From Promicromonospora sp. AC04 (GTDB lineage: Bacteria > Actinomycetota > Actinomycetes > Actinomycetales > Cellulomonadaceae): a stretch of 64,000 nt of DNA. Positions 24,437 through 33,749 of this stretch are shown here, one piece after another; position 1 is the stretch's first letter; each line of letters opens with the position of its first letter. The stretch covers positions 124,001 to 188,000 of the forward strand of contig NZ_QBUG01000011.1 in NCBI RefSeq assembly GCF_003058225.1, read 5' to 3'. Made by a program: the position numbers and the translations under genes. The notes below the pieces were generated by a model. That model was not told the origin of the DNA, made no database searches, and saw only the letters and a program-made list of their open reading frames with translations.

Positions 24437-24484
24437 AACACCTGCAAGACAGAACACCTGCAATTCGAAACACCTGCAAGAACC
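24437..24484 (+). repeat. Three 16-bp direct repeats between permease and binding-protein genes
   Basis: AACACCTGCAA begins at 24437, 24453 and 24469, giving three units of exactly 16 bases, with the last five bases of each unit variable. They lie 19 bases after the permease stop and end 23 bases before the binding-protein ATG, inside the operon. They could be a binding site on RNA or DNA, or a slippage expansion. Confidence 0.85.
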
Positions 24485-24507
24485 AACAAAACTAGGGAGT
24501 CTCAACG

Positions 24508-26067
24508 ATGAGAAAGTCTCTCGTCAGGACCGGGGCCGCGGCCCTCGCACTGGCCATGAGCGTGACCGCCCTCGCGGCCTGTGGCCCGGGCGGCGGCGAA
24601 GAATCCGGCGAGCCGACCGAGATCACGATGCTCGTGCTCGGCGACAAGCCCACCAACGGCCGCCTCGAGGCCATGCTGGAGAAGCTGAACGTGCGGCTGG
24701 AGGAGGAGGCGAACGCCCACCTCGACCTGTTCTACGTGGAGTGGGCCGACTGGCAGACCCAGTACAACGTCCAGCTCCTGTCCGGCGACGACAACGTCGA
24801 CCTGATCACGACCGCGACGGACTGGCTCTTCGCCTGGGAGAACGCCGAGAAGGGCGCGTTCCTGCCGCTGTCCGAGGAGATGCTCCAGGAGAACGCGCCG
24901 AAGACCTGGGACCAGGTCGACGCCGCCGGGGACTGGGACCTCACCAAGCTGGACGACGGGCAGATCTACTTCATCCCCGAGGACAACTTCACCCAGTGGA
25001 CCAACCACGGGTTCTTCTACCGCGGCGACTGGGCAACGGAGGCGGGCTTCGAGGACGGCACGATCACGAAGTTCGAGGACTTCACCACCTACTTCGAGTG
25101 GGTCAAGGAGAACCAGCCGGACGCCTACCCGTGGGACATCGCGGGACCCAACGACGCCGCGCTGACCGGGTACCTCCAGGGGCACACCGACGGCCAGACG
25201 ATCCAGCAGGTGAGCGCCGGGATCTACTTCCCGTTCCAGACCACGGAGTCGGACCCCTACACGGTGTCATCCTGGTACATGGAGGGCGACGAGCTCCTGG
25301 AGGCCGCTGAGCTGGCGAAGGAGTGGAACGACATCGGCGTCTGGCGCGAGGACGCGCTGAACTACGACGGCGACACGCGGGAGGAGTTCTTCGCGGGCCT
25401 GTCCGGCGCGGACCAGCACCACACGCAGACGTTCGTCGGCTCGATCGTGGACAACATGACCAAGAAGCAGCCCGGGTCCGACCCGAAGTTCTTCTACTGG
25501 GGCCAGGAGAACGGGAACTACTTCCGGGACATCCTCACGCACGGGGCCATGGCCGTCAGCGCCAACTCGGCCAACCCCGAGAAGGCACTCGAGGTCTACG
25601 ACGTCCTGCGCAACGACGAGGAGGCCTACAAGCTGCTCAACTTCGGCATCGAGGGCACCGACTACGTCATGACCGACGACGGCAAGCTCGGCTACCCCGA
25701 AGGCTACGACTCGTCCACCGACGCCCTGGGGTCGAACTTCTGGGGTGGCCGCATGGACGAGTTCGAGCCGGACCGGGTCACGGACGCGCCGAACAAGCAG
25801 GAGATCTACGACGAGCTCGACGCGTCGGCGAAGGACTACGAGTACTCGACGCTCGTCGTTAACAAGGACCTGATCGATCCCACGCTGGCGGCCATGGGCG
25901 GCGTGCTCTCCGAGTACATCCCGCAGCTCCAGTACGGCAAGTTCGACGACCCGGCCGCCGCAATCGACGAGATGCGGCAGAAGCTGAACGACGCGGGCTA
26001 CGAGGACGCCCGGGCCGCGATCCAGACCGACATGGATGCCTGGGCGGAAGAGCGCGGCCTGGAGTAG
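24508..26067 (+). CDS. Extracellular sugar-binding lipoprotein (LipO-like)
   Basis: The 519-residue protein has a lipoprotein signal with lipobox LAAC near residue 25, then a Gly/Glu-rich linker and a long two-lobe solute-binding domain (TEITMLVLGDKPTNGRLEAM onward). Its length fits the LipO class of binding proteins that serve LplB/LplC permeases. The aromatic-rich middle (FYWGQENGNYF, SNFWGGRMDEF) fits carbohydrate stacking. It should deliver a galactose-containing oligosaccharide, judged from the GH35 gene downstream. A hairpin after its stop may keep its mRNA level above that of the downstream genes. Confidence 0.88.
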   Translation: MRKSLVRTGAAALALAMSVTALAACGPGGGEESGEPTEITMLVLGDKPTNGRLEAMLEKLNVRLEEEANAHLDLFYVEWADWQTQYNVQLLSGDDNVDLITTATDWLFAWENAEKGAFLPLSEEMLQENAPKTWDQVDAAGDWDLTKLDDGQIYFIPEDNFTQWTNHGFFYRGDWATEAGFEDGTITKFEDFTTYFEWVKENQPDAYPWDIAGPNDAALTGYLQGHTDGQTIQQVSAGIYFPFQTTESDPYTVSSWYMEGDELLEAAELAKEWNDIGVWREDALNYDGDTREEFFAGLSGADQHHTQTFVGSIVDNMTKKQPGSDPKFFYWGQENGNYFRDILTHGAMAVSANSANPEKALEVYDVLRNDEEAYKLLNFGIEGTDYVMTDDGKLGYPEGYDSSTDALGSNFWGGRMDEFEPDRVTDAPNKQEIYDELDASAKDYEYSTLVVNKDLIDPTLAAMGGVLSEYIPQLQYGKFDDPAAAIDEMRQKLNDAGYEDARAAIQTDMDAWAEERGLE

Positions 26068-26084
26068 TCCCCAGCCGTGACCAT

Positions 26085-26132
26085 CGTGCTGTGCGGGCCC
26101 GTACGCGGGCGGCGTCGGGCCCGCGCAGCACG
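26085..26132 (+). terminator. Intercistronic hairpin between binding protein and YesL (attenuator or mRNA stabiliser)
   Basis: A 16-bp stem (CGTGCTGTGCGGGCCC pairing with GGGCCCGCGCAGCACG, one G-U pair) encloses a 16-base loop, 18 bases after the binding-protein stop and 67 bases before the next start. Within an operon this is likely a partial terminator or RNA-protecting structure. Confidence 0.6.
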
Positions 26133-26198
26133 CCCGGAGAGACCCGGCAGTCCCGACAGTCCCGACCCGAGAGACCCGTCCCGAGAGACAAGGCGATC

Positions 26199-26882
26199 GT
26201 GAGCAGAACCGGAATCTTCGATGCGGACTCACCGCTCCTGCGGTTCCTGACCAGGATCGCGGACCTGATGATCCTCAACCTCGTGTTCGTGGCCACGTCC
26301 GTCCCGGTCGTGACCCTGGGGGCATCGCTGACCGCTCTCAACTACACCGCCATGCGGATCGGGACGAACGAGTGCGAGTCCGTGACGGGCGACTACCTCA
26401 GGTCGTTCCGGGCGAACTTCCGGCAGGCAACCCTCCTGGGGCTGGTCGTGGCGTTCCTCGCGCTGGTCCTCGCGGCCTGGTACGTGGCCGTGGAGGTCCT
26501 CGACCTCTCCCCCGTCGCCCAGCTCGTACTGCAGGCGATCTGCTACCTGGTGGCCTTCCGGGTGGTGCTGGTCGCCCTGTACGCGTTTCCCTACCTGGCG
26601 AAGTTCGAGAACAGCCTGCGGGACGTGCTGAACAACTCGCGCCTCATGTCGGCCCGGCACCTGGCCGCGTCACTGACCGTCGTCGTGGTCACCGCGCTGC
26701 CCGTCGTCATCACGGTCTTCTACCCGGCGTCGACGGCGTACGGCCTGCTCTGGTTCCTGATCGGGTTCGCGGGAACGGCCTTCGTGAACGGGGTCGTGTT
26801 CACGAGCGTCTTCGACAAGTACATCGCACCCAAGACAACCGTCTCTCCGGAGAGCTCAGCAGAAAGCGCAGGTGTGCAGTGA
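26199..26882 (+). CDS. YesL family (DUF624) membrane protein
   Basis: The 227-residue protein has about five membrane segments (LMILNLVFVATSVPVVTLGA first) and the family signature TALNYTAMRI in the first third. DUF624 proteins accompany LplB/LplC sugar importers in many bacteria, and their role in uptake is undefined. The start GTG at 26199 fits the family N-terminus (FDADSPLLRFLTRIADL). Its stop overlaps the GH35 start by four bases (GTGA), so the two are translationally coupled. Confidence 0.88.
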   Translation: MSRTGIFDADSPLLRFLTRIADLMILNLVFVATSVPVVTLGASLTALNYTAMRIGTNECESVTGDYLRSFRANFRQATLLGLVVAFLALVLAAWYVAVEVLDLSPVAQLVLQAICYLVAFRVVLVALYAFPYLAKFENSLRDVLNNSRLMSARHLAASLTVVVVTALPVVITVFYPASTAYGLLWFLIGFAGTAFVNGVVFTSVFDKYIAPKTTVSPESSAESAGVQ

Positions 26883-29485
26883 CCGAGACGACCGCGACCG
26901 CCGTCGCCCTCGGCCCCTCGGGGCTCGTGCTCGACGGCGGCGAGCAGGTGCGCCTGTGCGCCTCCCTGTTCTACTTCCGCATCCCGCGCGAGTCGTGGGC
27001 CGCCCGCCTCGAGGCAGTGCGGGCGTCGGGCTACGACCTCATCGACGTGTACGTCCCGTGGAACTTCCACGAGGTCGCCCCCGGGCGGTGGGACTTCGAG
27101 GGGCGGCGCGACGTCGCCGCGTTCCTCGACCTCGCGCACGCCGCCGGCCTGCGGGTGATCGCCCGCCCGGGCCCGTACATCTGCTCGGAGTGGGACGGCG
27201 GTGCCCTGCCCGCGTGGCTCACCCTCGAGGAGGGGCTGCGGCTCCGGCAGGCCGAGCCGCGCTACCTCGCGCACGTGGAGGCCTGGTTCGACCAGGTCCT
27301 CCCCCTGCTCGCCGCACGCGAGCACGGGCGCGGCGGCGCGGTGGTCGCGGTCCAGCTCGAGAACGAGCTCGACTTCTTCGACTGCGCGGACCGCGCCGGA
27401 TACGTCGGCCGGCTGCGCGACCTCGCCCTCCGGCACGGGATCGGCGTACCGCTCGTCGCGTGCGCGGGGCAGGGCGACCTGACGGGCGCCACGGGCGACG
27501 TCGACGGCGTCGCGCCCGCCTTCAACTTCTACCCGGACGACCGCTCGGCGTTCGTCGAGCCCGAGGTCCGGCGCTACGCGGACCTCGTCGCGGGCCGCGG
27601 CCTGCCGCTCCTCGTCACCGAGACGAACCGGCTGCACGCCACGCTCCGGCGGCTGGTCGTCAGCGGGGCCAAGGTCGTCGCGCCCTACCTCCAGGCGTCG
27701 GGGTACGACTTCGGCTGGACGCCGTCGGTCGGCAACTGGGGCGACCCGGGCGGCTTCATGTCGCACGACTACGACTTCGGCGGTTACCTCGACCCCGTCG
27801 GCGCCCCGCGCCCCGAGCACGCGGAGGCGCGCGTCCTGGCCGCGGTCCTACGCACGCTCGGCCCGGCACTCGCCCGGGCCTCGGCCGAGGCCGCGCCCGG
27901 CGCGTTCACCGCCGACGTCGCCACGAGCGCGTCGCCCTCCCGTCTCCTGCTCGACGGCGGCGGCGAGCTCCTCGGCATCCCGAACCTGACCGAGGAGGCG
28001 GGCACGGTCACGCTGCCCGCGCCCGCCTCCGCATCGGCACCCGGGGACGGGGACGCGTCCGCTCAGATCACGGTCCCGCTACCCCCGGCGTCGTGCCTCC
28101 TCGTCCTGCGCGACCTGCCCCTGGCGTCCTACGGCCTGCCCGGCACGCTCCGCCTCACCACCGCCGACCTCGTCGGCGCCGGGCCGGACGGCCTCACGCT
28201 GTCGGCGCGCGCCAAGAGCGTGATCATCCTCGGGATGCCCGACGGCGACGTCGCGGCCGCCGACCTCGCCGCCCCCGCCCCGGGCGCCCCGGTCCGGGCG
28301 ACGCTCGAAGCGGGCGGTACGACGTGGGACGTCGTCGTGCTCCACCCCGACGACGTCGGCGACCCGCTTGCGGCCCCGCCCGCCGAGGGTGCGCCCGTGC
28401 TGATCGGGACGGCCACCCGCCTCGACCTCGGCACCCGGACGGGCGCCACTGCGCGGCACGACCTGCCGCCGTCGTCCGAGGCGCTCGGCGTCTACCGCGG
28501 ACGCACGCACTACGGCGCCGACGTCGAGGGCCTGACCGAGCTGCTCCTGCAGGGCGCCTCGGACATCGTGGACCTGACGCTGGACGACGACGTCCGGCCC
28601 GCCCTCGCCCGATTCGGCGCCTCGGTCCTGGTGCCGGTCGCGGGAGCGCGCCGGCTGGAGGCCACGGTCGAGACCTGGGGCCACGCCAACTTCGACGACG
28701 CGCGGCTCCCCGCCCTGCGGACGGGGTCGCTGCGCGGGCTCGGGCGGGTGTGGTCCGTCGTCGGGCGCGAGGACGTGTCCGCGCTGTGGGAGGTCTCGGG
28801 CGAGGGAACCTGGTCCGGCGACCCCGCGCCCCTGCGGACGCTGACGGGCTGGAGCAGCACGCGGGTCGGCGCTCCGGTCACGTACCGGCGCGGCCTGCCC
28901 GTCGACGGGCGATCGCACCACGCGCTGCACCTCGACGGGGTCGAGGGCTCGGCGCAGGTGGTCGTAGACGGCGTCACCCACGCAGTCACGCAGGACGAGC
29001 CGTGGCTCTCCCTCGCGCCCGGCGAGGGCTCGGACGTCGCGATCACGGTGCCGCACCGGCCGGGCGCCGGGCTGCGCGCCGAGCTGCTCCGGCTCGAGCC
29101 GGTGCGCGGCTGGGACGTCGAGCCGCAGCCCGACGACGCCCTCCTGGAGCTCGCCGCGACCGGCGCGACCGGCGAGCGGGTGAGCCTCCCGCTCGACCTC
29201 TCCCCCGGCGACGAGGCCTGGTTCGACGCCGAGGTCCCGGCCGGCGGGCTCTCGCTCCGGTTCGAGGGCCGGCAGGTCCGCGTCAGCGCCTTCGCGGGCG
29301 GCGAGCTGCTCGGTCGCGCCTGGCTCGACGACCCCGCCCGGCCGCGCTTCACCGGCGGTGACGCCACCCGGCTCTGGCTGCCCGCCGCGTGGAATACTGG
29401 GACGATCCGATTAATGGTCCGCGCGACGCGAGGGGAGGTGCCCCCGCTGCTCGGGCGCGTGCGTGCCACCGTGGTCCAGGAGTGA
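26879..29485 (+). CDS. GH35 beta-galactosidase
   Basis: The 868-residue enzyme has the GH35 barrel at the N-terminus: YVPWNFHEVAPGRWDFEGR, ARPGPYICSEWDGGALPAWL, the acid/base E163 in VQLENELDF and the nucleophile E248 in LVTETNRL. Beta-sandwich domains follow, ending in the GH35 jelly-roll (WYxxW-like SGEGTWSGDPAPL, then a closing AAWNTGTIRL). No signal peptide is present, so it should act in the cytoplasm on imported beta-galactosides. The GTG start overlaps the YesL stop. The importer genes upstream and the ROK gene three bases downstream complete a utilisation operon. Confidence 0.92.
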   Translation: MTETTATAVALGPSGLVLDGGEQVRLCASLFYFRIPRESWAARLEAVRASGYDLIDVYVPWNFHEVAPGRWDFEGRRDVAAFLDLAHAAGLRVIARPGPYICSEWDGGALPAWLTLEEGLRLRQAEPRYLAHVEAWFDQVLPLLAAREHGRGGAVVAVQLENELDFFDCADRAGYVGRLRDLALRHGIGVPLVACAGQGDLTGATGDVDGVAPAFNFYPDDRSAFVEPEVRRYADLVAGRGLPLLVTETNRLHATLRRLVVSGAKVVAPYLQASGYDFGWTPSVGNWGDPGGFMSHDYDFGGYLDPVGAPRPEHAEARVLAAVLRTLGPALARASAEAAPGAFTADVATSASPSRLLLDGGGELLGIPNLTEEAGTVTLPAPASASAPGDGDASAQITVPLPPASCLLVLRDLPLASYGLPGTLRLTTADLVGAGPDGLTLSARAKSVIILGMPDGDVAAADLAAPAPGAPVRATLEAGGTTWDVVVLHPDDVGDPLAAPPAEGAPVLIGTATRLDLGTRTGATARHDLPPSSEALGVYRGRTHYGADVEGLTELLLQGASDIVDLTLDDDVRPALARFGASVLVPVAGARRLEATVETWGHANFDDARLPALRTGSLRGLGRVWSVVGREDVSALWEVSGEGTWSGDPAPLRTLTGWSSTRVGAPVTYRRGLPVDGRSHHALHLDGVEGSAQVVVDGVTHAVTQDEPWLSLAPGEGSDVAITVPHRPGAGLRAELLRLEPVRGWDVEPQPDDALLELAATGATGERVSLPLDLSPGDEAWFDAEVPAGGLSLRFEGRQVRVSAFAGGELLGRAWLDDPARPRFTGGDATRLWLPAAWNTGTIRLMVRATRGEVPPLLGRVRATVVQE

Positions 29486-29487
29486 AC

Positions 29488-30720
29488 ATGGCTGCCCCCA
29501 GAAGGACGTCGCGCGACATCCGCAGCGAGTCCCGGCTGGACGTCCTGCACGCGGTCCTCGTCGCGGGAGAGACCACGCGGAACGAGATCACCGCGACCAC
29601 CGGGCTCAGCCCGTCCACTGTCGCGACGGTCGTCGGTGAGCTGATCACCGAGGGCATCGTCATCGAGACGAAGCTGACCATCGGCCGGGTGGGCCGGCCC
29701 ACCGCGACCCTAACGATGAACGCCGCCCGCGGGCGCGTCGTCGGCATCGACGTCGCCGAGACGTACGTGCGCGCCGACATGTTCGACGCCGCGCTCAACG
29801 AGGTCGCTTCCGTCGAGGAACCGCGGGACGAGCACGTCCTCGACCCGGCTACCGTCGTCGAGGGGATCGGCAACGCGCTCGACAAGGTCCTCGAGCAGGG
29901 CGGCGCCACCCGTGCCGACATCCTCGGCGTCGGCGTCGCGCTCCCCGGGCTCGTCCAGGGCTCGTCGGGCGTGTCCGTCGTCGTGCCGCACTGGAACTGG
30001 CACCGGGTCGAGCTCGAACACCTGCGGGAACGCGTGGGCCTGCCGCTCATCATCGACAACCCCCTCAAGGTGATCGCTACCGCCGAGCTCTGGCTCGGCC
30101 GCGGCCGGTACTGCTCCAGCATGGTCACCATCAACCTCGGCACCGGCGTCGGTGCCGGGATCGTGCTCGAGGGCCACGTCCTGCGCGGCGCCACCAACTC
30201 CGCCGGCGAATGGGGCCACTCCCTACTCGTCCTCGACGGCCGCCTGTGCCGCTGCGGGCGGCACGGCTGCGTCGAGGCGTACATCGGCGCTGCCGGCATC
30301 CAGCAGACCCTCCGCGAGATCGAGCCCCTCCATCCCCTCGCCGACCTCACCATGCAGCGCGACTTCATCAGCTCCATGGCCGAGGCCGCCGAACGGCCCG
30401 ACGCCGACTCCGCCGTCCAGCAGACCATCGAGCGCACCGCCTACTACCTCGGGTCGGCGCTGGCCGACCTCGTAGCGGTCATCAATCCAGAGCTCGTCAC
30501 GCTCACCGGCTGGACCACGTGGGCGCTCGGCGAGCACCTGCTGCCCGCGACGCGCGCCAGGCTGATCGAGCAGGCACCCGGCCGTTCCGCCGACGACCTG
30601 CGCCTCGAGGTCTCGACCGTCCGCGGCAACTCGGTAGCGACGGGCGTCGCGACGATCGCGCTGGAGCGGTTCCTGACCGACGTCGGCCTCCTGACGACGC
30701 GGCTCCCGAACGCGCTCTGA
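29488..30720 (+). CDS. ROK family transcriptional repressor
   Basis: The 410-residue protein has an N-terminal winged helix (RNEITATTGLSPSTVATVVG) and a ROK sugar-sensing domain with NLGTGVGAGIVLEG. The zinc-binding motif is CRCGRHGCVEAY after EWGHSLLV. It begins three bases after the GH35 stop, with AGG upstream, so it is co-transcribed with its probable targets. It is likely a repressor released by galactose or the imported disaccharide, possibly acting at GTTAACGCTAAC (22349-22360). Confidence 0.9.
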   Translation: MAAPRRTSRDIRSESRLDVLHAVLVAGETTRNEITATTGLSPSTVATVVGELITEGIVIETKLTIGRVGRPTATLTMNAARGRVVGIDVAETYVRADMFDAALNEVASVEEPRDEHVLDPATVVEGIGNALDKVLEQGGATRADILGVGVALPGLVQGSSGVSVVVPHWNWHRVELEHLRERVGLPLIIDNPLKVIATAELWLGRGRYCSSMVTINLGTGVGAGIVLEGHVLRGATNSAGEWGHSLLVLDGRLCRCGRHGCVEAYIGAAGIQQTLREIEPLHPLADLTMQRDFISSMAEAAERPDADSAVQQTIERTAYYLGSALADLVAVINPELVTLTGWTTWALGEHLLPATRARLIEQAPGRSADDLRLEVSTVRGNSVATGVATIALERFLTDVGLLTTRLPNAL

Positions 30721-30723
30721 CGG

Positions 30724-30764
30724 CGCGGGCGCCCGTCCCATCTCCTGTGGGACGGGCGCCCGCG
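30724..30764. terminator. Bidirectional terminator hairpin after the ROK gene
   Basis: A perfect 17-bp stem (CGCGGGCGCCCGTCCCA and its complement) with a seven-base TCTCCTG loop separates the ROK gene from a convergent GNAT gene. Confidence 0.85.
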
Positions 30765-30780
30765 TCTCGGCTCACGGCGG

Positions 30781-31287
30781 TCAGCCGGCGGCCACCCCGC
30801 CGCGCTCTTCGTCGAGCTGTGCGTACAGAAGCCGCTCTTCGTGCTCGAACCCGTTCCGCGAGTACATGCCCACCGAGTCCGGCGAGGTGTGGACCGTGAT
30901 GTGCTCCGCACCGTGCAGCGAGGCGGTCGCCATGACCGCACGGACCAGCCGCCCGCCGATCCCGCGGTCGCGGTGCTCGGGCATGACGTAACAGGACTGC
31001 AGGTCGCCGGACAACCGCTGGATCGCCCCGACCTTGGGCACCCGCGGCGTCAGGGCGAGCCACGCCATCCCGATCACCTGATCGCCGAGGACCGCGACGT
31101 GCGGCACGTGCGTGTCCCGATGTGCTCGGGCCCAGTCGGCCGCCCGGGGGACGTAGTCGGCATCGTCGTCCACCGCGTCGGCTCCTTCCCGCTCCGCGGT
31201 CCACAGCCAGCGCAGCCGCACGGTCTGCTCCAGCTCGTCGTCTCGTGCGACCCGCACCTCGATCCGTTCAGCAACGTTCTCGACCAT
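30781..31287 (-). CDS. GNAT family N-acetyltransferase
   Basis: The 168-residue GNAT domain has an unusual acidic stretch near residue 35 (REGADAVDDDADYVP). The acetyl-CoA loop is CYVMPEHRDRGIGGRLVRA, and the end is YSRNGFEHEERLLY. A TAGGAT hexamer ends six bases before the ATG on this strand, so translation is probably leaderless. The substrate is unknown. It is a monocistronic gene closed by the shared terminator. Confidence 0.85.
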   Translation of the reverse strand: MVENVAERIEVRVARDDELEQTVRLRWLWTAEREGADAVDDDADYVPRAADWARAHRDTHVPHVAVLGDQVIGMAWLALTPRVPKVGAIQRLSGDLQSCYVMPEHRDRGIGGRLVRAVMATASLHGAEHITVHTSPDSVGMYSRNGFEHEERLLYAQLDEERGGVAAG

Positions 31288-31317
31288 GCCGGGATCCTAT
31301 GGCCGGTGGCTTGACGC

Positions 31318-32040
31318 CTACTCCCAGACCGTCAGCTCGAAGGTCAGCTTCCAGGCGGTCTGCTCGTAGTCGACGACGAACACCCGCGCGAACCGGCCTT
31401 CACTGGACCGCGCGCACACCCACTGCCCCATCACCTCGAACGGGCTGACCTGGTTCGTCGACGCCGTCGCGGCCTGGCAGTCCGCGAACTCCGGCTCCCG
31501 GTCGAACGTGCTCATCTCCTCGTTCATCAGGTAGATGCCGTCGACGCAGAAGTCGCCCCTGGGCGCGCCCCAGGCGGGCTCCGTGCTGTCGAGATCCACG
31601 CAGTCGCCGGAGTACAGGCTCATCGGTCCCGCGGATGCCCTCCGGAGCGTTCCCGGCGCCGGGCCCGCGGGCTCCGCCTCGTCGGCCGCGGGCGGCGAGG
31701 GGACAGCAGGAGGTGAGGGCGTCGGCGTCGGCGAGGGGGATGGCGTCGGGGAAGGTGATGGGACCGGCCGCTCCGTCGTCGGCGTCGGGCTGGGACCACC
31801 CGTGTCCTCGGTATCTCCCGCTTCCGACGCTGTGACCGTGACGGTGACGGTCGGGGACGGGGGCACGGCCAGCGGTCCTGGCCCGTCGGCGGCAAGCGTG
31901 ACGACGGCGGTGATCAGGCCGCCGATCACGGCGATGATCCCTCCGATGATCGCTGCCCGGATCTCGACCGGGATCTGCCGAAAGCGCTCGAGGCCCCCGC
32001 CCGACCCGGCCGCACGGTTTCGCTCGGGCATATCCGACAT
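31318..32040 (-). CDS. Membrane-anchored protein with Pro/Ser/Thr stalk
   Basis: The protein, about 240 residues, has a cytoplasmic head (30 residues), one membrane helix (IIGGIIAVIGGLITAVVTLA), then a low-complexity stalk rich in PSP/PTP (residues 65-115). An extracellular C-terminal domain of about 100 residues contains cysteines in SGDCVDLDS, DFCVDG, FADCQAA and WVCARS, which could form two disulfides. I recognise the layout of actinobacterial sensor-like or septum-associated anchored proteins but no named family. ATG at 32031 is an alternative start. It is transcribed alone. Confidence 0.65.
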   Translation of the reverse strand: MSDMPERNRAAGSGGGLERFRQIPVEIRAAIIGGIIAVIGGLITAVVTLAADGPGPLAVPPSPTVTVTVTASEAGDTEDTGGPSPTPTTERPVPSPSPTPSPSPTPTPSPPAVPSPPAADEAEPAGPAPGTLRRASAGPMSLYSGDCVDLDSTEPAWGAPRGDFCVDGIYLMNEEMSTFDREPEFADCQAATASTNQVSPFEVMGQWVCARSSEGRFARVFVVDYEQTAWKLTFELTVWE

Positions 32041-32134
32041 GATGCGCTATCTGGCGGCACCTGACCAGCATCGACCGTGCAGGTGCCCGACGACTCGAGG
32101 GCGACGACCTGCCGCGTCGCAGACGCTGACGAGC

Positions 32135-33043
32135 TCAGTCGCCGGTCTCGGGCGACACCGCCAGCCGGGTGTTCCAGGGGTCCGCGAAGCGCAGGGTGTC
32201 GCCGTCGTCAGCGGTGGGGATGTCGTGGAACCGGAGGCGGTCCGCGAGGGCTTCGACGTCGTCCCGGGTTGGGACGAGGATCCGGACGTCGCCGAGGCCG
32301 AGGGACGCGGCGCGGGGCGCCGCGCCCGCGCTGTGCCAGGTGTTCATGCCGATGTGGTGGTGGTAACCGCCGGCCGAGACGAACAGGGCGGACTCCATGT
32401 GCGCGGTGACGTCGAACCCGAGCGTGTCCACGTAGAACCGGCGCGCGGAGGCGATGTCGCCGACCTGCAGGTGCACGTGCCCGACGGCGGCGGAGGCGCC
32501 GGCGTCGGGCACGTCGGGGTCGTGCCAGCGCCGCAGGAACTGGTTCGGGTCGAGGTACTCGCTGGCCATCGCGACCGTCCCGTCCGGGTGCACGGTCCAG
32601 TCCTCGCGGGGGCGGTCGCGGTACAGCTCGACCCCGTTGCCCTCGGGGTCGGTGAAGTAGAACGCCTCGCTCACCAGGTGGTCGGCGCTGCCGGTGAAGG
32701 TCTGCGGCACCCGCTCGGCCATGGAGGCCAGCGATGCGGCCAGCCGCCGCTCGTCCTCGAAGACGATGGCGGTGTGATAGAGCCCGGCACCGCGCGGATC
32801 CGCGCCCGGCAGGTCCCGCTCCTGGCGGAGCACCATGATCGGCACACCGCCGCGGCCGAGCGTGGCGGTGGCGCCGGCCTGGTCGAGGACGTCGAGGGTT
32901 ACCGCGTCCTGGTAGTACGCGGTCATGGCGTCCAGATCGCGCACGAGCAGCTCCACGGTGTTCATCCGGGTGCCGTCGGGTGCCGTCCCCGCGGTGGCGA
33001 CGCTGTCCGGACGCCACGCGGGGACGGGCTTCGGCGCGCTCAT
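32135..33043 (-). CDS. VOC family protein, catechol 2,3-dioxygenase-like
   Basis: The 302-residue protein has two vicinal-oxygen-chelate modules: VELLVRDLDAMTAYYQDAV near residue 30, and VGHVHLQVGDIASARRFYVD near residue 170. Metal ligands are likely H in GLYHTAIVF, H in GHVHLQV and E in GNGVELYRDRP. Proteins of this layout are often labelled CatE-like, but the activity is unproven. AAGGAG precedes the ATG at 33043. It follows the F420-type reductase gene on the same strand and may share control with the divergent MarR regulator. Confidence 0.85.
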   Translation of the reverse strand: MSAPKPVPAWRPDSVATAGTAPDGTRMNTVELLVRDLDAMTAYYQDAVTLDVLDQAGATATLGRGGVPIMVLRQERDLPGADPRGAGLYHTAIVFEDERRLAASLASMAERVPQTFTGSADHLVSEAFYFTDPEGNGVELYRDRPREDWTVHPDGTVAMASEYLDPNQFLRRWHDPDVPDAGASAAVGHVHLQVGDIASARRFYVDTLGFDVTAHMESALFVSAGGYHHHIGMNTWHSAGAAPRAASLGLGDVRILVPTRDDVEALADRLRFHDIPTADDGDTLRFADPWNTRLAVSPETGD

Positions 33044-33110
33044 GCCGCGCTCCTTGCGATGACCTGATGTGTGTTCGGCATGACGCGTCCTTTCAGCTGG
33101 TTCCGGCGGA

Positions 33111-33734
33111 TCAGTCGACGAGGGCGAAGCCGCCCGCCCAGGAGATCTTCTCGGCGCCCGCGAGGGTGATCTGCAGGAAGCCGATGGCCTCCAGCTCCCG
33201 CGCCCGCTTGAGCGACCCCGCGTCGACGGCGCGCAGCCCGGCCGCGGTGACGAGGTCGACGAGGGTCTGCTTGGCAGCTGCGTCGTCGCCGGCGACGAGC
33301 ACCGCCGTCTGCACGGGGCCGGCCGTGCCGGTGCCGAGGGTGGCGCCGAAGTTGGCGTTGAACGCCTTGAGGACGTTCGCCCCGGGTACGGCATCCTGCA
33401 GCAGCTTGGCGGCCGAGGAGTCGGCGGGGACGGTGAGGTTGTCGAAGGTGCTGAAGTCGACGGGGTTGCTGACGTCCACCAGGACCTTGCCGTCGAGCGC
33501 ACCCGGGTAGGTGGCCAGCACGTCCGCCACCGCGGGGTGGGGAACGGCCAGCACGACGATCTCACCCGTGATCGCGTCACCGACCGCGCCGGACGTGCCG
33601 CCCAGCGGGCCGGCGACCGCCTGCGCCTTCTCCACGTCGCGGGCGAGGACCTGGACGCCCGTCCCGCCCTTCGCCGCGATGCCCGCGACGACGCTGCCGA
33701 GGTTTCCTGCTCCGATGACGGTGACCGTGCTCAT
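33111..33734 (-). CDS. NADPH-dependent F420 reductase-like (coenzyme F420H2 oxidoreductase) protein
   Basis: The 207-residue Rossmann protein starts TVTVIGAGNLGSVVAGIAAK and continues with VVLAVPHPAV and VSNPVDFSTF, the layout of NADPH:F420 oxidoreductases and related NAD(P)-binding proteins. GGAGCG precedes the ATG at 33734. It is divergent from a MarR gene across a region holding two near-identical palindromes, so it is very likely a target of that repressor. Whether it uses F420 or acts as an NADPH reductase on another partner cannot be told. Confidence 0.82.
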   Translation of the reverse strand: MSTVTVIGAGNLGSVVAGIAAKGGTGVQVLARDVEKAQAVAGPLGGTSGAVGDAITGEIVVLAVPHPAVADVLATYPGALDGKVLVDVSNPVDFSTFDNLTVPADSSAAKLLQDAVPGANVLKAFNANFGATLGTGTAGPVQTAVLVAGDDAAAKQTLVDLVTAAGLRAVDAGSLKRARELEAIGFLQITLAGAEKISWAGGFALVD

Positions 33735-33749
33735 GTTCGCTCCAGATGG

